Below are positions 25,263 through 34,677 of a stretch of 64,000 nt of DNA, in pieces. Under the pieces are notes generated by a model. The model saw only the letters and a program-made list of their open reading frames with translations, searched no databases and was not told where the DNA came from. This DNA is from CAWKEY01 sp963848675. GTDB taxonomy: Bacteria; Pseudomonadota; Gammaproteobacteria; Methylococcales; Methylomonadaceae. Position numbers and translations under genes: made by a program. The stretch's first letter is position 1, and every line of letters starts with the position of its first letter. Location: positions 168,298 to 232,297 of the forward strand of contig CAWKEY010000052.1 in assembly GCA_963848675.1 (NCBI GenBank), in the 5' to 3' direction.

Positions 25263-27884
25263 TTAAGATGTTTTGTCCGTTGAGGTAATGATTGCATCCA
25301 GTTCTTCGGCATTTTTGGCGGAGCTGTAATGCGGCGCTATGCTGATTAACAGGGTGAGCAGTGCTGCCAGATAGGGGACGGCCTGCACGGATAATACCGC
25401 TATCCATAATTTGCCGCTTAGATTATCGAAATGCTCGAGGGAGTTCATCATGCCGATCGCCATCCCTAATAGAATCAGCAACATCAACTCTTGCCAGATG
25501 GTCATTAAGCCGGCAAATAAAGGGCCTTGTTTTTCATACTTTGGCGTGCGCATAAACGGCTTGCCGGAAGTCAATAAGCCTTGCCAGGTGCCTTTGGCCA
25601 CGGTATGGGTTAAAGCCAAGCCCGACAAGGCGGCACCCACTGAATGCCAGACCGAACAGGGAACGCGCGCCTGATAAAGCCACAAGCCGCGCAGAATTTT
25701 GAAGCTGAACACGCCAATGGTCGGCAGTAAAAAGGCATTAACCGGTAGTTCGCTATGCAAGGGATCATAAGCAATCACGGCGGTCAGCATCAGACTGGCG
25801 GTGGTAAACAACAAAGCGAGCGCATCGGAAAACCAGGGCAACCAGCCGGCAATAAAGTAATAGCGTTGTGCCGGGGTAAGCGGCGATTTTTTAGTCGGCA
25901 AAAAGCTGCGCCAATGGGCTTTAATGATCTGCATGGCGCCATAAACCCAACGATAGCGCTGGGTCATATAGCCGGACATGGTGTCTGGCATCAGACCACG
26001 ACCGAAGGAATCTTTTACGTAAACCGAGTCATAACCGGCTTCATACAGGCGCAATCCCAGTTCGCTGTCTTCGCAGATACACCATTCCGCCCATTTGCCG
26101 ACTTCTTGCAAGGCAGACTTTCTGATCATGGTCATGGTGCCATGCTGAATAATGGCGTTGTATTCGTTTCTTTGCACCATGCCAATGTTAAAAAAGCCGG
26201 CATATTCCCAGTAGCAAAATGCTTTAAAGGTGCTGACATGCAAGTCACGATAGTCCTGCGGCGACTGTACAAAGCCGACGTTTTCATTGTCGAAATAAGG
26301 CACCATACTTTTGAGCCAGTCAGGCGACAGAATGTAGTCGCTATCAATCACGGCAATTATTTCCGCATCTTCGGCAGTTTGTTCGAGAGCATGATTGATG
26401 GCCCCGGCCTTGAATCCGGGCCAGTTTTCCAGATGGAAGAAGCGAAATTTTGGCCCCAGACGCGCACAGTCATCGCGCACAGGTTCCCAGACGGCCGGGT
26501 CTTTGGTGTTGTTATCCATGACCAGCACTTCCAGATTCGGATAATCGACGGCCGCAAGCGCTTCCAGCGTTTTTCTCACCATGGCTGGCGGCTCGTTATG
26601 GATGGGCAAGTGCAGCGAAACTTTCGGATACCTGAAATCAGGCGAAGGCGTGAGCGGCTGAAAAGTACGCACGCTTTTCCGGTGCCATACCACTTCCGCA
26701 ATTTCTAAACTCTCGATGAGCAAAATGATGACAGCCAGCATCTGCATCAAGATCAGTATGACCCAGAATACGATGGTGAGTGTGGTCTGGTACTGTTGCG
26801 CGCCAATGGAGACTGTCCAGAAAATCACTGACGCCGCCAGATTGGCTATCAAGCCAACAAAAAGCAGGCCGGGCAGGTTAAGAGTGCGGCGCGTCAATAA
26901 CACCAAAACTATTAACGCGACACTGAAAATGGCCGCGCCGGTGGCCCAGTTTTTCCAGGTTGGTAATGCCAGAACCTGGCCATCAAGGGGATATTTGGGT
27001 TGCCGGTCGGCATTAAACATGCCCCAATAGGCACCTGCGGAGCCTTCCAGGGACATTTTCCAGGGTTGATCAAAAGCCTCAATAATGTAATAGGCGAGTT
27101 TTTCTTCGGTAGCCCGGTTCAGAAATTCGCGCAGGAATTTGGCCTGGTTAGAGCGCGAGGCGATCGCGTGTTTGAACGGTTGACCATCTGAAGGCCAGCC
27201 TACTTCAGTAATTACGATGGGCTTGTTAGGAAAAGCCTGTTGCAGGGCGTGATAGCGGTCGAACACATAATCAACAGCTTCATCAACATCAAAGCCTTCC
27301 CAATAAGGCAGAATATGCACCGCCAGGTAATCCACTTCTGCGGCGAGTTCGGGGTGCGCAAGCCACTGATCCCAGGTTTCCGAGGTGCTGACCGGGCGCC
27401 AGGTTCGGCTGCGGACTTCACGCAGGTATTCAATCAACTGTTCTTCTTTGATCTCTTTACGCAGCATGACCTCGTTACCTACCATCAGGCGCACGATTTT
27501 CGGATTTTCCTGGCGGCTGACTTGGATTAAGGTTTCAATTTCCTTACGATTTTCTTCCAAATCATCACCTATCCAGGCACCGACCGAGACATTCAGGTTG
27601 TATTTGGCGGCCATTTCTGGAATCTTGTCTTGGCCTCGCAGGACGCTATAAATCCTGATAGCGTGAACTTTTCCGGCAAGCAGCGCAATATCTTGCTCAA
27701 TTTGAGCTTCGCTAGGATATAACTTATTTTCTTGTGTGAAGTTTTCCCGTCTTGGATCAAAGGTCACCCCCATCATGGGTTTGTTCCATGATTGCAATTG
27801 CAGCGGGTTGTTTATATAGCTCCAAATACTGAAATTTATGACAACCAGTAAGGCAAGTGCAATGACGGCAACTATTTTTTTCAT
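25263..27884 (-). CDS. NdvB-like beta-glucan synthase (GH17-GT2 fusion)
   Basis: 873-residue inner-membrane protein. An N-terminal anchor (about 5-25) precedes a periplasmic glycoside hydrolase 17-like domain (about 36-300) with both catalytic acids present: E138 in VGNEV and E227 in TEVGWPSDG. Several helices follow, then a processive GT2 domain with DNNTKD, VIDSDY, CEDSELG and the QRYRW motif, and a final helical bundle. This is the layout of Pseudomonas NdvB, which makes periplasmic cyclic beta-1,3-glucans. It is monocistronic here, convergent with rnhB. Confidence 0.85.
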   Translation of the reverse strand: MKKIVAVIALALLVVINFSIWSYINNPLQLQSWNKPMMGVTFDPRRENFTQENKLYPSEAQIEQDIALLAGKVHAIRIYSVLRGQDKIPEMAAKYNLNVSVGAWIGDDLEENRKEIETLIQVSRQENPKIVRLMVGNEVMLRKEIKEEQLIEYLREVRSRTWRPVSTSETWDQWLAHPELAAEVDYLAVHILPYWEGFDVDEAVDYVFDRYHALQQAFPNKPIVITEVGWPSDGQPFKHAIASRSNQAKFLREFLNRATEEKLAYYIIEAFDQPWKMSLEGSAGAYWGMFNADRQPKYPLDGQVLALPTWKNWATGAAIFSVALIVLVLLTRRTLNLPGLLFVGLIANLAASVIFWTVSIGAQQYQTTLTIVFWVILILMQMLAVIILLIESLEIAEVVWHRKSVRTFQPLTPSPDFRYPKVSLHLPIHNEPPAMVRKTLEALAAVDYPNLEVLVMDNNTKDPAVWEPVRDDCARLGPKFRFFHLENWPGFKAGAINHALEQTAEDAEIIAVIDSDYILSPDWLKSMVPYFDNENVGFVQSPQDYRDLHVSTFKAFCYWEYAGFFNIGMVQRNEYNAIIQHGTMTMIRKSALQEVGKWAEWCICEDSELGLRLYEAGYDSVYVKDSFGRGLMPDTMSGYMTQRYRWVYGAMQIIKAHWRSFLPTKKSPLTPAQRYYFIAGWLPWFSDALALLFTTASLMLTAVIAYDPLHSELPVNAFLLPTIGVFSFKILRGLWLYQARVPCSVWHSVGAALSGLALTHTVAKGTWQGLLTSGKPFMRTPKYEKQGPLFAGLMTIWQELMLLILLGMAIGMMNSLEHFDNLSGKLWIAVLSVQAVPYLAALLTLLISIAPHYSSAKNAEELDAIITSTDKTS

Positions 27885-28125
27885 CTGAAAGCTCGAAGTT
27901 TTCTTACTAGTGGAAGTGTTTTTGGTTAATGTAGGGTTTTACGGCGATCATTTCATAATTTTAAGACTACGAAAGATGCTGTAAGCCCCTCATACTAGTT
28001 TAATAGGATGGTACTACAAGTAAATCGATGACTTCTTAAGCCAAAGAGGCTCTTAGGCGCCGAGTTAGTGCTCTATTTTACACTTGATCAATAGGGTTAA
28101 AGAATTTATTTAATCAGCTGTGGAT

Positions 28126-28317
28126 TTATAAATCCTGCTTAATATTTTCTTTTAAGTTGGGCCAGTGACTAAAGGCAAACACCCATATCATGATGATATT
28201 GACCACGGGAATTAAAAGGCATAGAACCCAAATTTTTGGGATGCCTGCCTTATCAAGAATTTTGCTGCCAAGCCAGAGTGTAAACGCGACAAATGCAGCA
28301 ATGAGGGCCACTTCCAT
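28126..28317 (-). CDS. Small two-helix membrane protein, second of a pair
   Basis: 63 residues, almost wholly two hydrophobic helices (about 3-17 and 29-50) around the loop DKAGIPKIW, ending SHWPNLKENIKQDL. Its ATG overlaps the stop of the upstream small gene by one base (TAATG). The two proteins share the pattern KAG-x-W-hydrophobic helix-WPN, which argues for tandem duplication and for both being real. No function recognised. Confidence 0.55.
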   Translation of the reverse strand: MEVALIAAFVAFTLWLGSKILDKAGIPKIWVLCLLIPVVNIIMIWVFAFSHWPNLKENIKQDL

Positions 28318-28511
28318 TATGAATGCTCTTGATGATTAGGCCAGGGTAGTAAGGCAAGCTGTAAAAATATCAACAGCAAGCCGAAACCGGGTAAAAAAAC
28401 CAATAAGCCCCATGCCGGATGAAAGCCGGCTTTCCTGTAAATCAGGCAAACAGGCAGAACAATCATTAACCCCACTATAACGATACGGCCGATTTCAGGA
28501 AATAAAAACAT
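28317..28511 (-). CDS. Small two-helix membrane protein, first of a pair
   Basis: 64 residues: helix 1 (about 8-24), loop YRKAGFHPAWG, helix 2 (about 35-54), tail LPWPNHQEHS. It resembles the next gene in layout and in the KAG and WPN motifs. It lies 62 bases downstream of lpdA on the same strand, so it may ride on the pyruvate dehydrogenase transcript. Function unknown. Confidence 0.55.
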   Translation of the reverse strand: MFLFPEIGRIVIVGLMIVLPVCLIYRKAGFHPAWGLLVFLPGFGLLLIFLQLALLPWPNHQEHS

Positions 28512-28573
28512 ACTGGGTTGTCTACATTACTTCTCGGAAAATCGCAGCCGTTCGGCATGGTTGTCAGACATGA

Positions 28574-30010
28574 CTAATCTTTTTTTATATACAGATCGGT
28601 AATGGTGCCGGTAATCATTTCGGCGGCGAAACCAAAAGTTTCTGACAACATCGGATGCGGGTGTATCGTTAAACCGACGTCTTCTGCATCTGCACCCATT
28701 TCCAGGGCAAGTACTGCCTCGGCAATCAGTTCACCGGCATTGGGGCCGACCATGCCGGCGCCTAGGATGCGGCCGGTTTCTTTTTCGCACAGAATTTTGG
28801 TTAATCCTTCCTTGCGTCCAAGGCATAATGACCGGCCACTGGCTGCCCACGGGAATACGGCTTTGTCATAGGTGATGCCTTGCTGCTTAGCCTGATTCTC
28901 AGTGAGTCCCATCCAGGTGACTTCTGGATCGGTATAGGCAACAGAGGGAATAGTCAAGGCATCAAATTCGGCCTTGAGGCCGGCGACCACTTCGGCGGCA
29001 ATTTTGCCTTCATAAGTCGCTTTATGGGCCAGCATAGGGTTGCCGACGATATCGCCAATGGCAAAAATATGCGGAACATTGGTGCGCTGCTGCTTATCAA
29101 CCGGAATATAACCCAGTTCGTCTACGGTAACGCCGGCCAGATCGGCAGCGATCAGTTTGCCATTGGGTCTGCGGCCGACGGCGACTAAAACCGCGTCAAA
29201 AACTGCCGAAGCAGGGGCACCTTTGCCCTCAAATGATACTTTCAAGCCTTCTTTATGTGATTCAATGGAAGCGACACGGGTTTCCAGCCAGATATTTTTA
29301 TATTGTTTCTTGATGCGCCTGAATAGGGGGGTTACCAGATCATTATCGCAGCCGGGTATGATTTGATCCATCAGTTCCACGACGCTGATCTCTGATCCGA
29401 GGGCATGGTATACAGTAGCCATTTCCAGGCCGATGATGCCGCCGCCGACAATAAGCAGTTTGTTGGGAATCTCGGTTAATTGCAGGGCGTCAGTCGAATT
29501 CCATAAGCGCGGGTCATCATTTGGGAAAACCGGAATCTTGGTAGGATGCGATCCCGCTGCAATAACGGCTTGCTCAAAGGTGATGGTTTTTAAACCGGTC
29601 TCGGTTTGTACTGCGACGGTATGCGCCGTGGTAAATTTGCCGACGCCTTGTATCAGGTTGATTTTGCGCTGTTTGACCAGGCGGGCGAGGCCTTCATTGA
29701 GGCTGCTGCTAATACTTTCTTTCCAGGCGCGTATTTTGTCAAGGTCAAAAGCCGGCTTGCCGTAACTGAGCCCATGTGGTTCGAACTCATCCACTTCATG
29801 AACGACCTGGGCGATATGCAGCAGGGCTTTGGAGGGAATACAGCCGACATTAAGGCAAACACCGCCCAACACCGGGTAGCGTTCGATCAAAACGACCTGT
29901 TTGCCTAGATCAGCCGCCCGAAAAGCTGCTGCGTAACCGCCTGGTCCGCCGCCCAGCACCAGTACTTCTGTGTGCAGAACAGATTCATTAATCGCCGGTT
30001 TAGCATCCAT
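28574..30010 (-). CDS. lpdA: Dihydrolipoyl dehydrogenase (E3)
   Basis: 478-residue FAD enzyme that reoxidises the lipoyl arm of the pyruvate (and probably 2-oxoglutarate) dehydrogenase complex. GGGPGGYAAA binds FAD, the redox-active pair is C52/C57 (GGVCLNVGCIPSK), GGGIIGLEMA is the NAD site, and the C-terminal HPHPMLSETFG carries the active His-Glu of the partner subunit. It begins 13 bases after aceF, in the classic aceE-aceF-lpdA order. Confidence 0.97.
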   Translation of the reverse strand: MDAKPAINESVLHTEVLVLGGGPGGYAAAFRAADLGKQVVLIERYPVLGGVCLNVGCIPSKALLHIAQVVHEVDEFEPHGLSYGKPAFDLDKIRAWKESISSSLNEGLARLVKQRKINLIQGVGKFTTAHTVAVQTETGLKTITFEQAVIAAGSHPTKIPVFPNDDPRLWNSTDALQLTEIPNKLLIVGGGIIGLEMATVYHALGSEISVVELMDQIIPGCDNDLVTPLFRRIKKQYKNIWLETRVASIESHKEGLKVSFEGKGAPASAVFDAVLVAVGRRPNGKLIAADLAGVTVDELGYIPVDKQQRTNVPHIFAIGDIVGNPMLAHKATYEGKIAAEVVAGLKAEFDALTIPSVAYTDPEVTWMGLTENQAKQQGITYDKAVFPWAASGRSLCLGRKEGLTKILCEKETGRILGAGMVGPNAGELIAEAVLALEMGADAEDVGLTIHPHPMLSETFGFAAEMITGTITDLYIKKD

Positions 30011-30023
30011 ATTGTTCCCCTGA

Positions 30024-31298
30024 TTAAAGTAACAAGCGGCGAATATCGCCCAGATAGTTTTTAACGACAGTCATGAAGCGCGCACCTTCTGCGCCGTCAA
30101 TCACGCGGTGATCGTAAGTCAGGTCCAGAGGTAGCAGCAGACGCGGCACAAATTCCTTGTCATTCCAGACCGGTTGCATTTTTGCCCGGGTGACGCCGAG
30201 TATGGCGACTTCCGGCGCATTGACTATCGGTGTGAACGCGGTTCCGCCTATGCCGCCCAAACTGGAGATGGTGATACAGCCGCCTTGCATGTCGGCCGGC
30301 ATGAGTTTGCCTTGACGGGCTTTGTCGCTTTTTTCGGCTAATTCGGCCGATAATTCGAGCAGGCCTTTCGTGTTGACATTACGCAATACAGGCACCACCA
30401 AACCATTGGGCGTATCGACGGCGATACCGACATTGAAATACTTTTTGAGAATCAGTTTTTCGCCATCGGCCGATAGCGAAGCATTAAATTGCGGGAATTG
30501 CTGCATGGCGGCAACGAGCGCTTTAATGATAAAGACCAGGCCGGTAATTTTTAACTCGCCGGCTGATTTTTCGCTATTTAGCGCGCTGCGGAATGCTTCC
30601 AGTTCAGTGATGTCGGCTTCGTCGTGGTAAGTCACCATCGGCAGATTCAGCCAGACGCGACTCAGGTTTTGCCCGGTCAGTCGTTTGATTTTACTAAGGT
30701 TCTGTTCCTCGGTGTCGCCAAACTGAGAGAAATCAACGGCGGGAATGGATGGAATGCCCGCGCCCGTTTGTGCAAGGCCTTCGCTCATCGCCTTCTTGAC
30801 GAAATTTTTAACATCGTCTTTGGTGATGCGGCCTTTACGGCCAGTGCCAGTTTTGAGTTGATAGACATCCACACCCAATTCACGGGCAAATAGCCGGACT
30901 GCCGGGGAGGCATGCGCTATTTGTATGCCTTTAGGGCTGGTTACCGGTTCAGGCTTTGATGCGGCAGGTGCAGGCTGGGTTTGCTCGGGCGCTTTGGCAG
31001 CGGAGGCCTGCTCTTTGGCTGCCGGTGGCTCTGCCTTAGGTATGTCAACCTTTTCGGAGCTGGCCAGGACGGTGGCTATCAGGGAGCCTTCCGAGACTTT
31101 ATCACCCGGCTTGATGAAAATCTCTTGTATGGTGCCGGCCGCACTGGAAGGCAAGTCTATGCTGGCTTTTTCGGTTTCAAGTATCGCTATGGTCTGTTCA
31201 AGTGCAACGACTTCACCGGGTTGAATCAGTACATCCAGAACTTCGATATTGGGGACATTGCCAACATCGGGAACTTTAATTTCAATTAGAAAGGCCAT
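30024..31298 (-). CDS. aceF: Pyruvate dehydrogenase E2, dihydrolipoyl acetyltransferase
   Basis: 424 residues with a single lipoyl domain (lipoyl lysine K44 in ETEKASIDLP), an Ala/Pro-rich linker (about 85-125), a peripheral subunit-binding domain (about 128-168) and a C-terminal catalytic domain with the active-site block TYDHRVIDGAEGARF. E. coli AceF has three lipoyl domains, so this is a short form, as in many other proteobacteria. Located between aceE and lpdA with 13-base gaps on both sides. Confidence 0.96.
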   Translation of the reverse strand: MAFLIEIKVPDVGNVPNIEVLDVLIQPGEVVALEQTIAILETEKASIDLPSSAAGTIQEIFIKPGDKVSEGSLIATVLASSEKVDIPKAEPPAAKEQASAAKAPEQTQPAPAASKPEPVTSPKGIQIAHASPAVRLFARELGVDVYQLKTGTGRKGRITKDDVKNFVKKAMSEGLAQTGAGIPSIPAVDFSQFGDTEEQNLSKIKRLTGQNLSRVWLNLPMVTYHDEADITELEAFRSALNSEKSAGELKITGLVFIIKALVAAMQQFPQFNASLSADGEKLILKKYFNVGIAVDTPNGLVVPVLRNVNTKGLLELSAELAEKSDKARQGKLMPADMQGGCITISSLGGIGGTAFTPIVNAPEVAILGVTRAKMQPVWNDKEFVPRLLLPLDLTYDHRVIDGAEGARFMTVVKNYLGDIRRLLL

Positions 31299-31311
31299 TC
31301 AATTTCTTCCT

Positions 31312-33990
31312 TTAGATTAACCAGGGAGCTGTTGCATCAGGATTGATTCCGTATTTGACAATAGCGGCGGCCACTTGAGCGGGTTCAAGTTGGCCGCTAT
31401 CGGCCAGACTTTTGAGTGCGGCAATGGTGACGTGATAGCGGTCCACTTCAAAAAACCGGCGTAGTTGCTCACGGGTATCGGAACGTCCGAAGCCATCCGT
31501 ACCCAGGACGCTATAAGGCGCCTTGATATAAGCGCGAATCTGTTCGGCAAACGCGCGCGTATAGTCACTGGCGGCGATAACCGGGCCTTGCGCGTTGCCC
31601 AGGCAAGTGACGACATGGGAGATTTTTGCGGTTTCGGTTGGATGCAGCCGGTTCCAGCGTTCACAGGCTTGACCGTCTCTGGCGAGTTCGGTAAAGCTGG
31701 TGCAACTCCAGAGATCAGATTCCACGCCCCAGTCATTACGCAACAATTCGGCCGCATGTTCAACTTCGCGGAAAATAGTTCCTGAGCCCAGCAATTGCAC
31801 GCGAAGGGCCTGTGTATCGGCGCCTTGTTTGAAGCAGTACATGCCTTGGAGTATGGCGTGCTCTATGCCTTTGGGCATGGCAGGGTGGACATAATTTTCA
31901 TTCATCACGGTGATGTAATAAAAAACGTTTTCCTGATCAACATACATGCGGCGCAGGCCGTCCTGGATAATCACTGCCAGTTCGTAGGCGTAAGTCGGGT
32001 CGTAAGACACGCAGTTGGGAACCGTGGCAGCAATCAGGTGGCTGTGGCCGTCTTCATGTTGCAAGCCTTCGCCATTCAGGGTAGTTTTACCGGCGGTGCC
32101 GCCCATCAGGAAGCCGCGTGTGCATTGATCGGCAGCGGCCCAGATTAAATCCCCGACCCGCTGGAAGCCGAACATGGAATAGTAAATAAAAAACGGAATC
32201 ATCGGCACATTATGCGTCGAATAGGATGTGCCGGCAGCGATCCAGTCGCATAGACCGCCGGCCTCGTTGATGCCTTCCTGTAACACCTGGCCGTGTTTGT
32301 CCTCCTTGTAAAACATCAGTTGATCGGCATCCTGCGGTGTATAGAGTTGACCCACCTGCGACCAGATGCCGAGCTGCCTGAACATGCCTTCCATGCCGAA
32401 AGTTCTGGATTCGTCGGGCACAATCGGCACGATGCGTTTACCGATCTGCTTGTCTTTGATCAGAATATTGAGCAAGCGAACAAACGCCATCGTGGTGGAA
32501 ATCTCACGGCCTTCACCGCTGCTCTCCAGCAGGGGTTTGAAATCGCTCAATACGGGCACATCCAGCGCATAGGATTTAGTTCTTCTGGCAGGCAGGTGGC
32601 CGCCCAACTCGTTTCGGCGCTGCTGCATATAGGTCAGTTCTTTTGAGCCTTCGGCAAAAGTCAGATAAGGCAGCTCTTTAAATTGTGCATCGGTAACCGG
32701 CAGTTCATAGCGATCACGAAAGCGCGTCAGCGATTCCATGCTCATTTTTTTCTGCTGATGTGTGATGTTTTGCGCTTGTCCTGACTCACCCATGCCGTAA
32801 CCTTTAATGGTTTTGGCCAAAATGACGGTAGGTTGTCCTTGATGATTCACTGCTGTATGGAAGGCGGCAAACACTTTGGCCGGATCATGGCCGCCACGAT
32901 CTAATTCCCAGATGTCACGGTCAGACCAGTCAGCGACCATGGCTTTCAGCTCGGGGGTATTAAAGAAATGTTCGCGCACATAAGCGCCGTCTTTGGATTT
33001 GAAGGTCTGGTAATCGCCATCGACACACTCCATCATGCGCGCCGCCAGCAGGCCTTTTTTATCACGAGCCAGCAAGGCGTCCCAGTGATGCCCCCAAACC
33101 AGTTTGATGACATTCCAGCCGGCGCCGCGGAATTCGCTTTCCAGATCCTGAATAATTTTACCGTTGCCATGCACGGGCCCATCCAGGCGTTGCAGATTGC
33201 AGTTGATAACGAAAATAAGATTATCCAGCTTCTCCCGCCCAGCCATGCCGATGGCGCCCAGGGACTCAGGTTCATCCGTCTCGCCGTCGCCAAGAAACGC
33301 CCAAACCTTGCGATTGGCGGTATCGGCAAAACCTCGATCCTGCAGATAACGCATGAAGCGGGCCTGATAGATAGCCATGATGGGACCCAAGCCCATGGAA
33401 ATGGTCGGGAACTGCCAGAAATCGGACATCAACCAGGGATGTGGATAGGAGGACAAGCCGTTGCCATTGACTTCCTGCCGGTAGTTATCCAGCTGTTCGG
33501 CAGTTAACCGGCCCAGCAAAAAGGCGCGGGCATAATCACCAGGCGCCGAATGGCCCTGCGTGAAAAGCAGATCACCATCGTGCTGATCAGAGGCGGCGCG
33601 CCAGAAATGGTTATAGCCGACGTCATATAAGGTGGCAGCGGAAGCAAAACTGGCGATATGTCCGCCGACATTGGTATTTTTGTTTGCCCTTAATACCATC
33701 ATCATGGCATTCCAGCGCACATAGGAGCGAATTTTTTGCTCTATGGTGGCGTCGCCCGGGAACTGGGCTTGTTGCGACAGGGGAATGGTATTCAGATAGG
33801 CGGTGTTGGCGCTGAAGGGGACATCGACCCCTGCACGCCGGGTTTCTGCTACCAGCTGCTCAATCAGAAAATGTGCGCGGTCACTGCCTTCCTGCGCCAA
33901 CACCGCTTGCAGGGCCTCAATCCATTCTTGGGTTTCTGCCGGATCGATGTCATCCTGACCCGTAATTTCTGAAATTAAACTTTTGTTCAT
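31312..33990 (-). CDS. aceE: Pyruvate dehydrogenase E1, homodimeric
   Basis: 892-residue thiamine-diphosphate enzyme that decarboxylates pyruvate and acetylates the E2 lipoyl arm. The TPP motif GDGETDEP...N and the substrate-channel region THQQKKMS are present. The length matches the AceE type (about 885-890), not the alpha/beta type. It is first in the operon. The 687 bases upstream are non-coding, leaving ample room for control, but I see no obvious PdhR-like operator. Confidence 0.97.
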   Translation of the reverse strand: MNKSLISEITGQDDIDPAETQEWIEALQAVLAQEGSDRAHFLIEQLVAETRRAGVDVPFSANTAYLNTIPLSQQAQFPGDATIEQKIRSYVRWNAMMMVLRANKNTNVGGHIASFASAATLYDVGYNHFWRAASDQHDGDLLFTQGHSAPGDYARAFLLGRLTAEQLDNYRQEVNGNGLSSYPHPWLMSDFWQFPTISMGLGPIMAIYQARFMRYLQDRGFADTANRKVWAFLGDGETDEPESLGAIGMAGREKLDNLIFVINCNLQRLDGPVHGNGKIIQDLESEFRGAGWNVIKLVWGHHWDALLARDKKGLLAARMMECVDGDYQTFKSKDGAYVREHFFNTPELKAMVADWSDRDIWELDRGGHDPAKVFAAFHTAVNHQGQPTVILAKTIKGYGMGESGQAQNITHQQKKMSMESLTRFRDRYELPVTDAQFKELPYLTFAEGSKELTYMQQRRNELGGHLPARRTKSYALDVPVLSDFKPLLESSGEGREISTTMAFVRLLNILIKDKQIGKRIVPIVPDESRTFGMEGMFRQLGIWSQVGQLYTPQDADQLMFYKEDKHGQVLQEGINEAGGLCDWIAAGTSYSTHNVPMIPFFIYYSMFGFQRVGDLIWAAADQCTRGFLMGGTAGKTTLNGEGLQHEDGHSHLIAATVPNCVSYDPTYAYELAVIIQDGLRRMYVDQENVFYYITVMNENYVHPAMPKGIEHAILQGMYCFKQGADTQALRVQLLGSGTIFREVEHAAELLRNDWGVESDLWSCTSFTELARDGQACERWNRLHPTETAKISHVVTCLGNAQGPVIAASDYTRAFAEQIRAYIKAPYSVLGTDGFGRSDTREQLRRFFEVDRYHVTIAALKSLADSGQLEPAQVAAAIVKYGINPDATAPWLI

Positions 33991-34677
33991 TGTTTGATCC
34001 TGTGGGGACGGAGTGCTTGGCTTGATTGGAAATTAGGTACTCAAATGCTCTGGCGGCAATTCTATATTAAATGCAGCGCGTAGGGATATCGCAGTGCAGC
34101 TTAGATTAGGGTCAGACAGCATTTTTGATGTCAAAGCTGAGGGTAAATGAGTGGTTAAAAAAATTCTTGAGCAAGCAGCAGATTTTACTGTTAAGGGATA
34201 TTGGTTCGTCATTCAACAATAGTGGCGCAAGTGTCGCAGTGTCATCTGTTCCAACCTTGTCCGTGGTGCTGCAAGGAATGCCTTTGTCAATTGTCTAATG
34301 GATGCATAACCTGTTCTGGGCGTGATTAGTGACATTGATAGCATTGAGGGTTACTTACGTTGTTGACGGGTTTTATAGGTTAATAACGGGCCAGTTTATC
34401 GGAGGTTTTTTAAGCTTTCAATAAAATTTGACTGTTGATTTTTCAGTTTAATGGTAATACGCTGAAGATAGAAGGATTTATTCATTAAAGCACACCAGCC
34501 CAAACTCAATTTTTCAGGAATGTTGCAAGTATTAAATCAGTATGAATCGCTTTGAAACAGGCGCAGGCAAATACCTTGTTTGTAATGAAAATTAGCACGT
34601 GCTAATATTTCTTCGGCTGTTGATTAGGGAAAATCAACGGGATAGGTCAATAAAATTATCTCAATAAGGGGAATAAC
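33991..34677. other. Long non-coding divergent interval between aceE and sqr
   Basis: 687 bases without a plausible gene on either strand. It must hold the promoters of the pyruvate dehydrogenase operon and the sulfide oxidoreductase operon. The only crisp signal I found is the 16-base palindrome at 34591-34606. AT-rich patches at 34370-34470 could be promoter or regulator-binding sequence but match no motif I can name. Confidence 0.5.
34591..34606. promoter_or_regulatory. Perfect 16-base palindrome, candidate operator of sqr
   Basis: ATTAGCACGTGCTAAT is an exact inverted repeat, about 70 bases before the sqr start codon. Its size and symmetry suit a dimeric helix-turn-helix regulator such as an ArsR-type sulfide sensor. 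The regulator is not in the window, so the assignment is inference. Confidence 0.45.

Noticed and set aside
25755..26708. 317-codon plus-strand frame
   Set aside because: It is wholly antisense to the NdvB-like gene, which has clear GT2 motifs; a codon-bias shadow.
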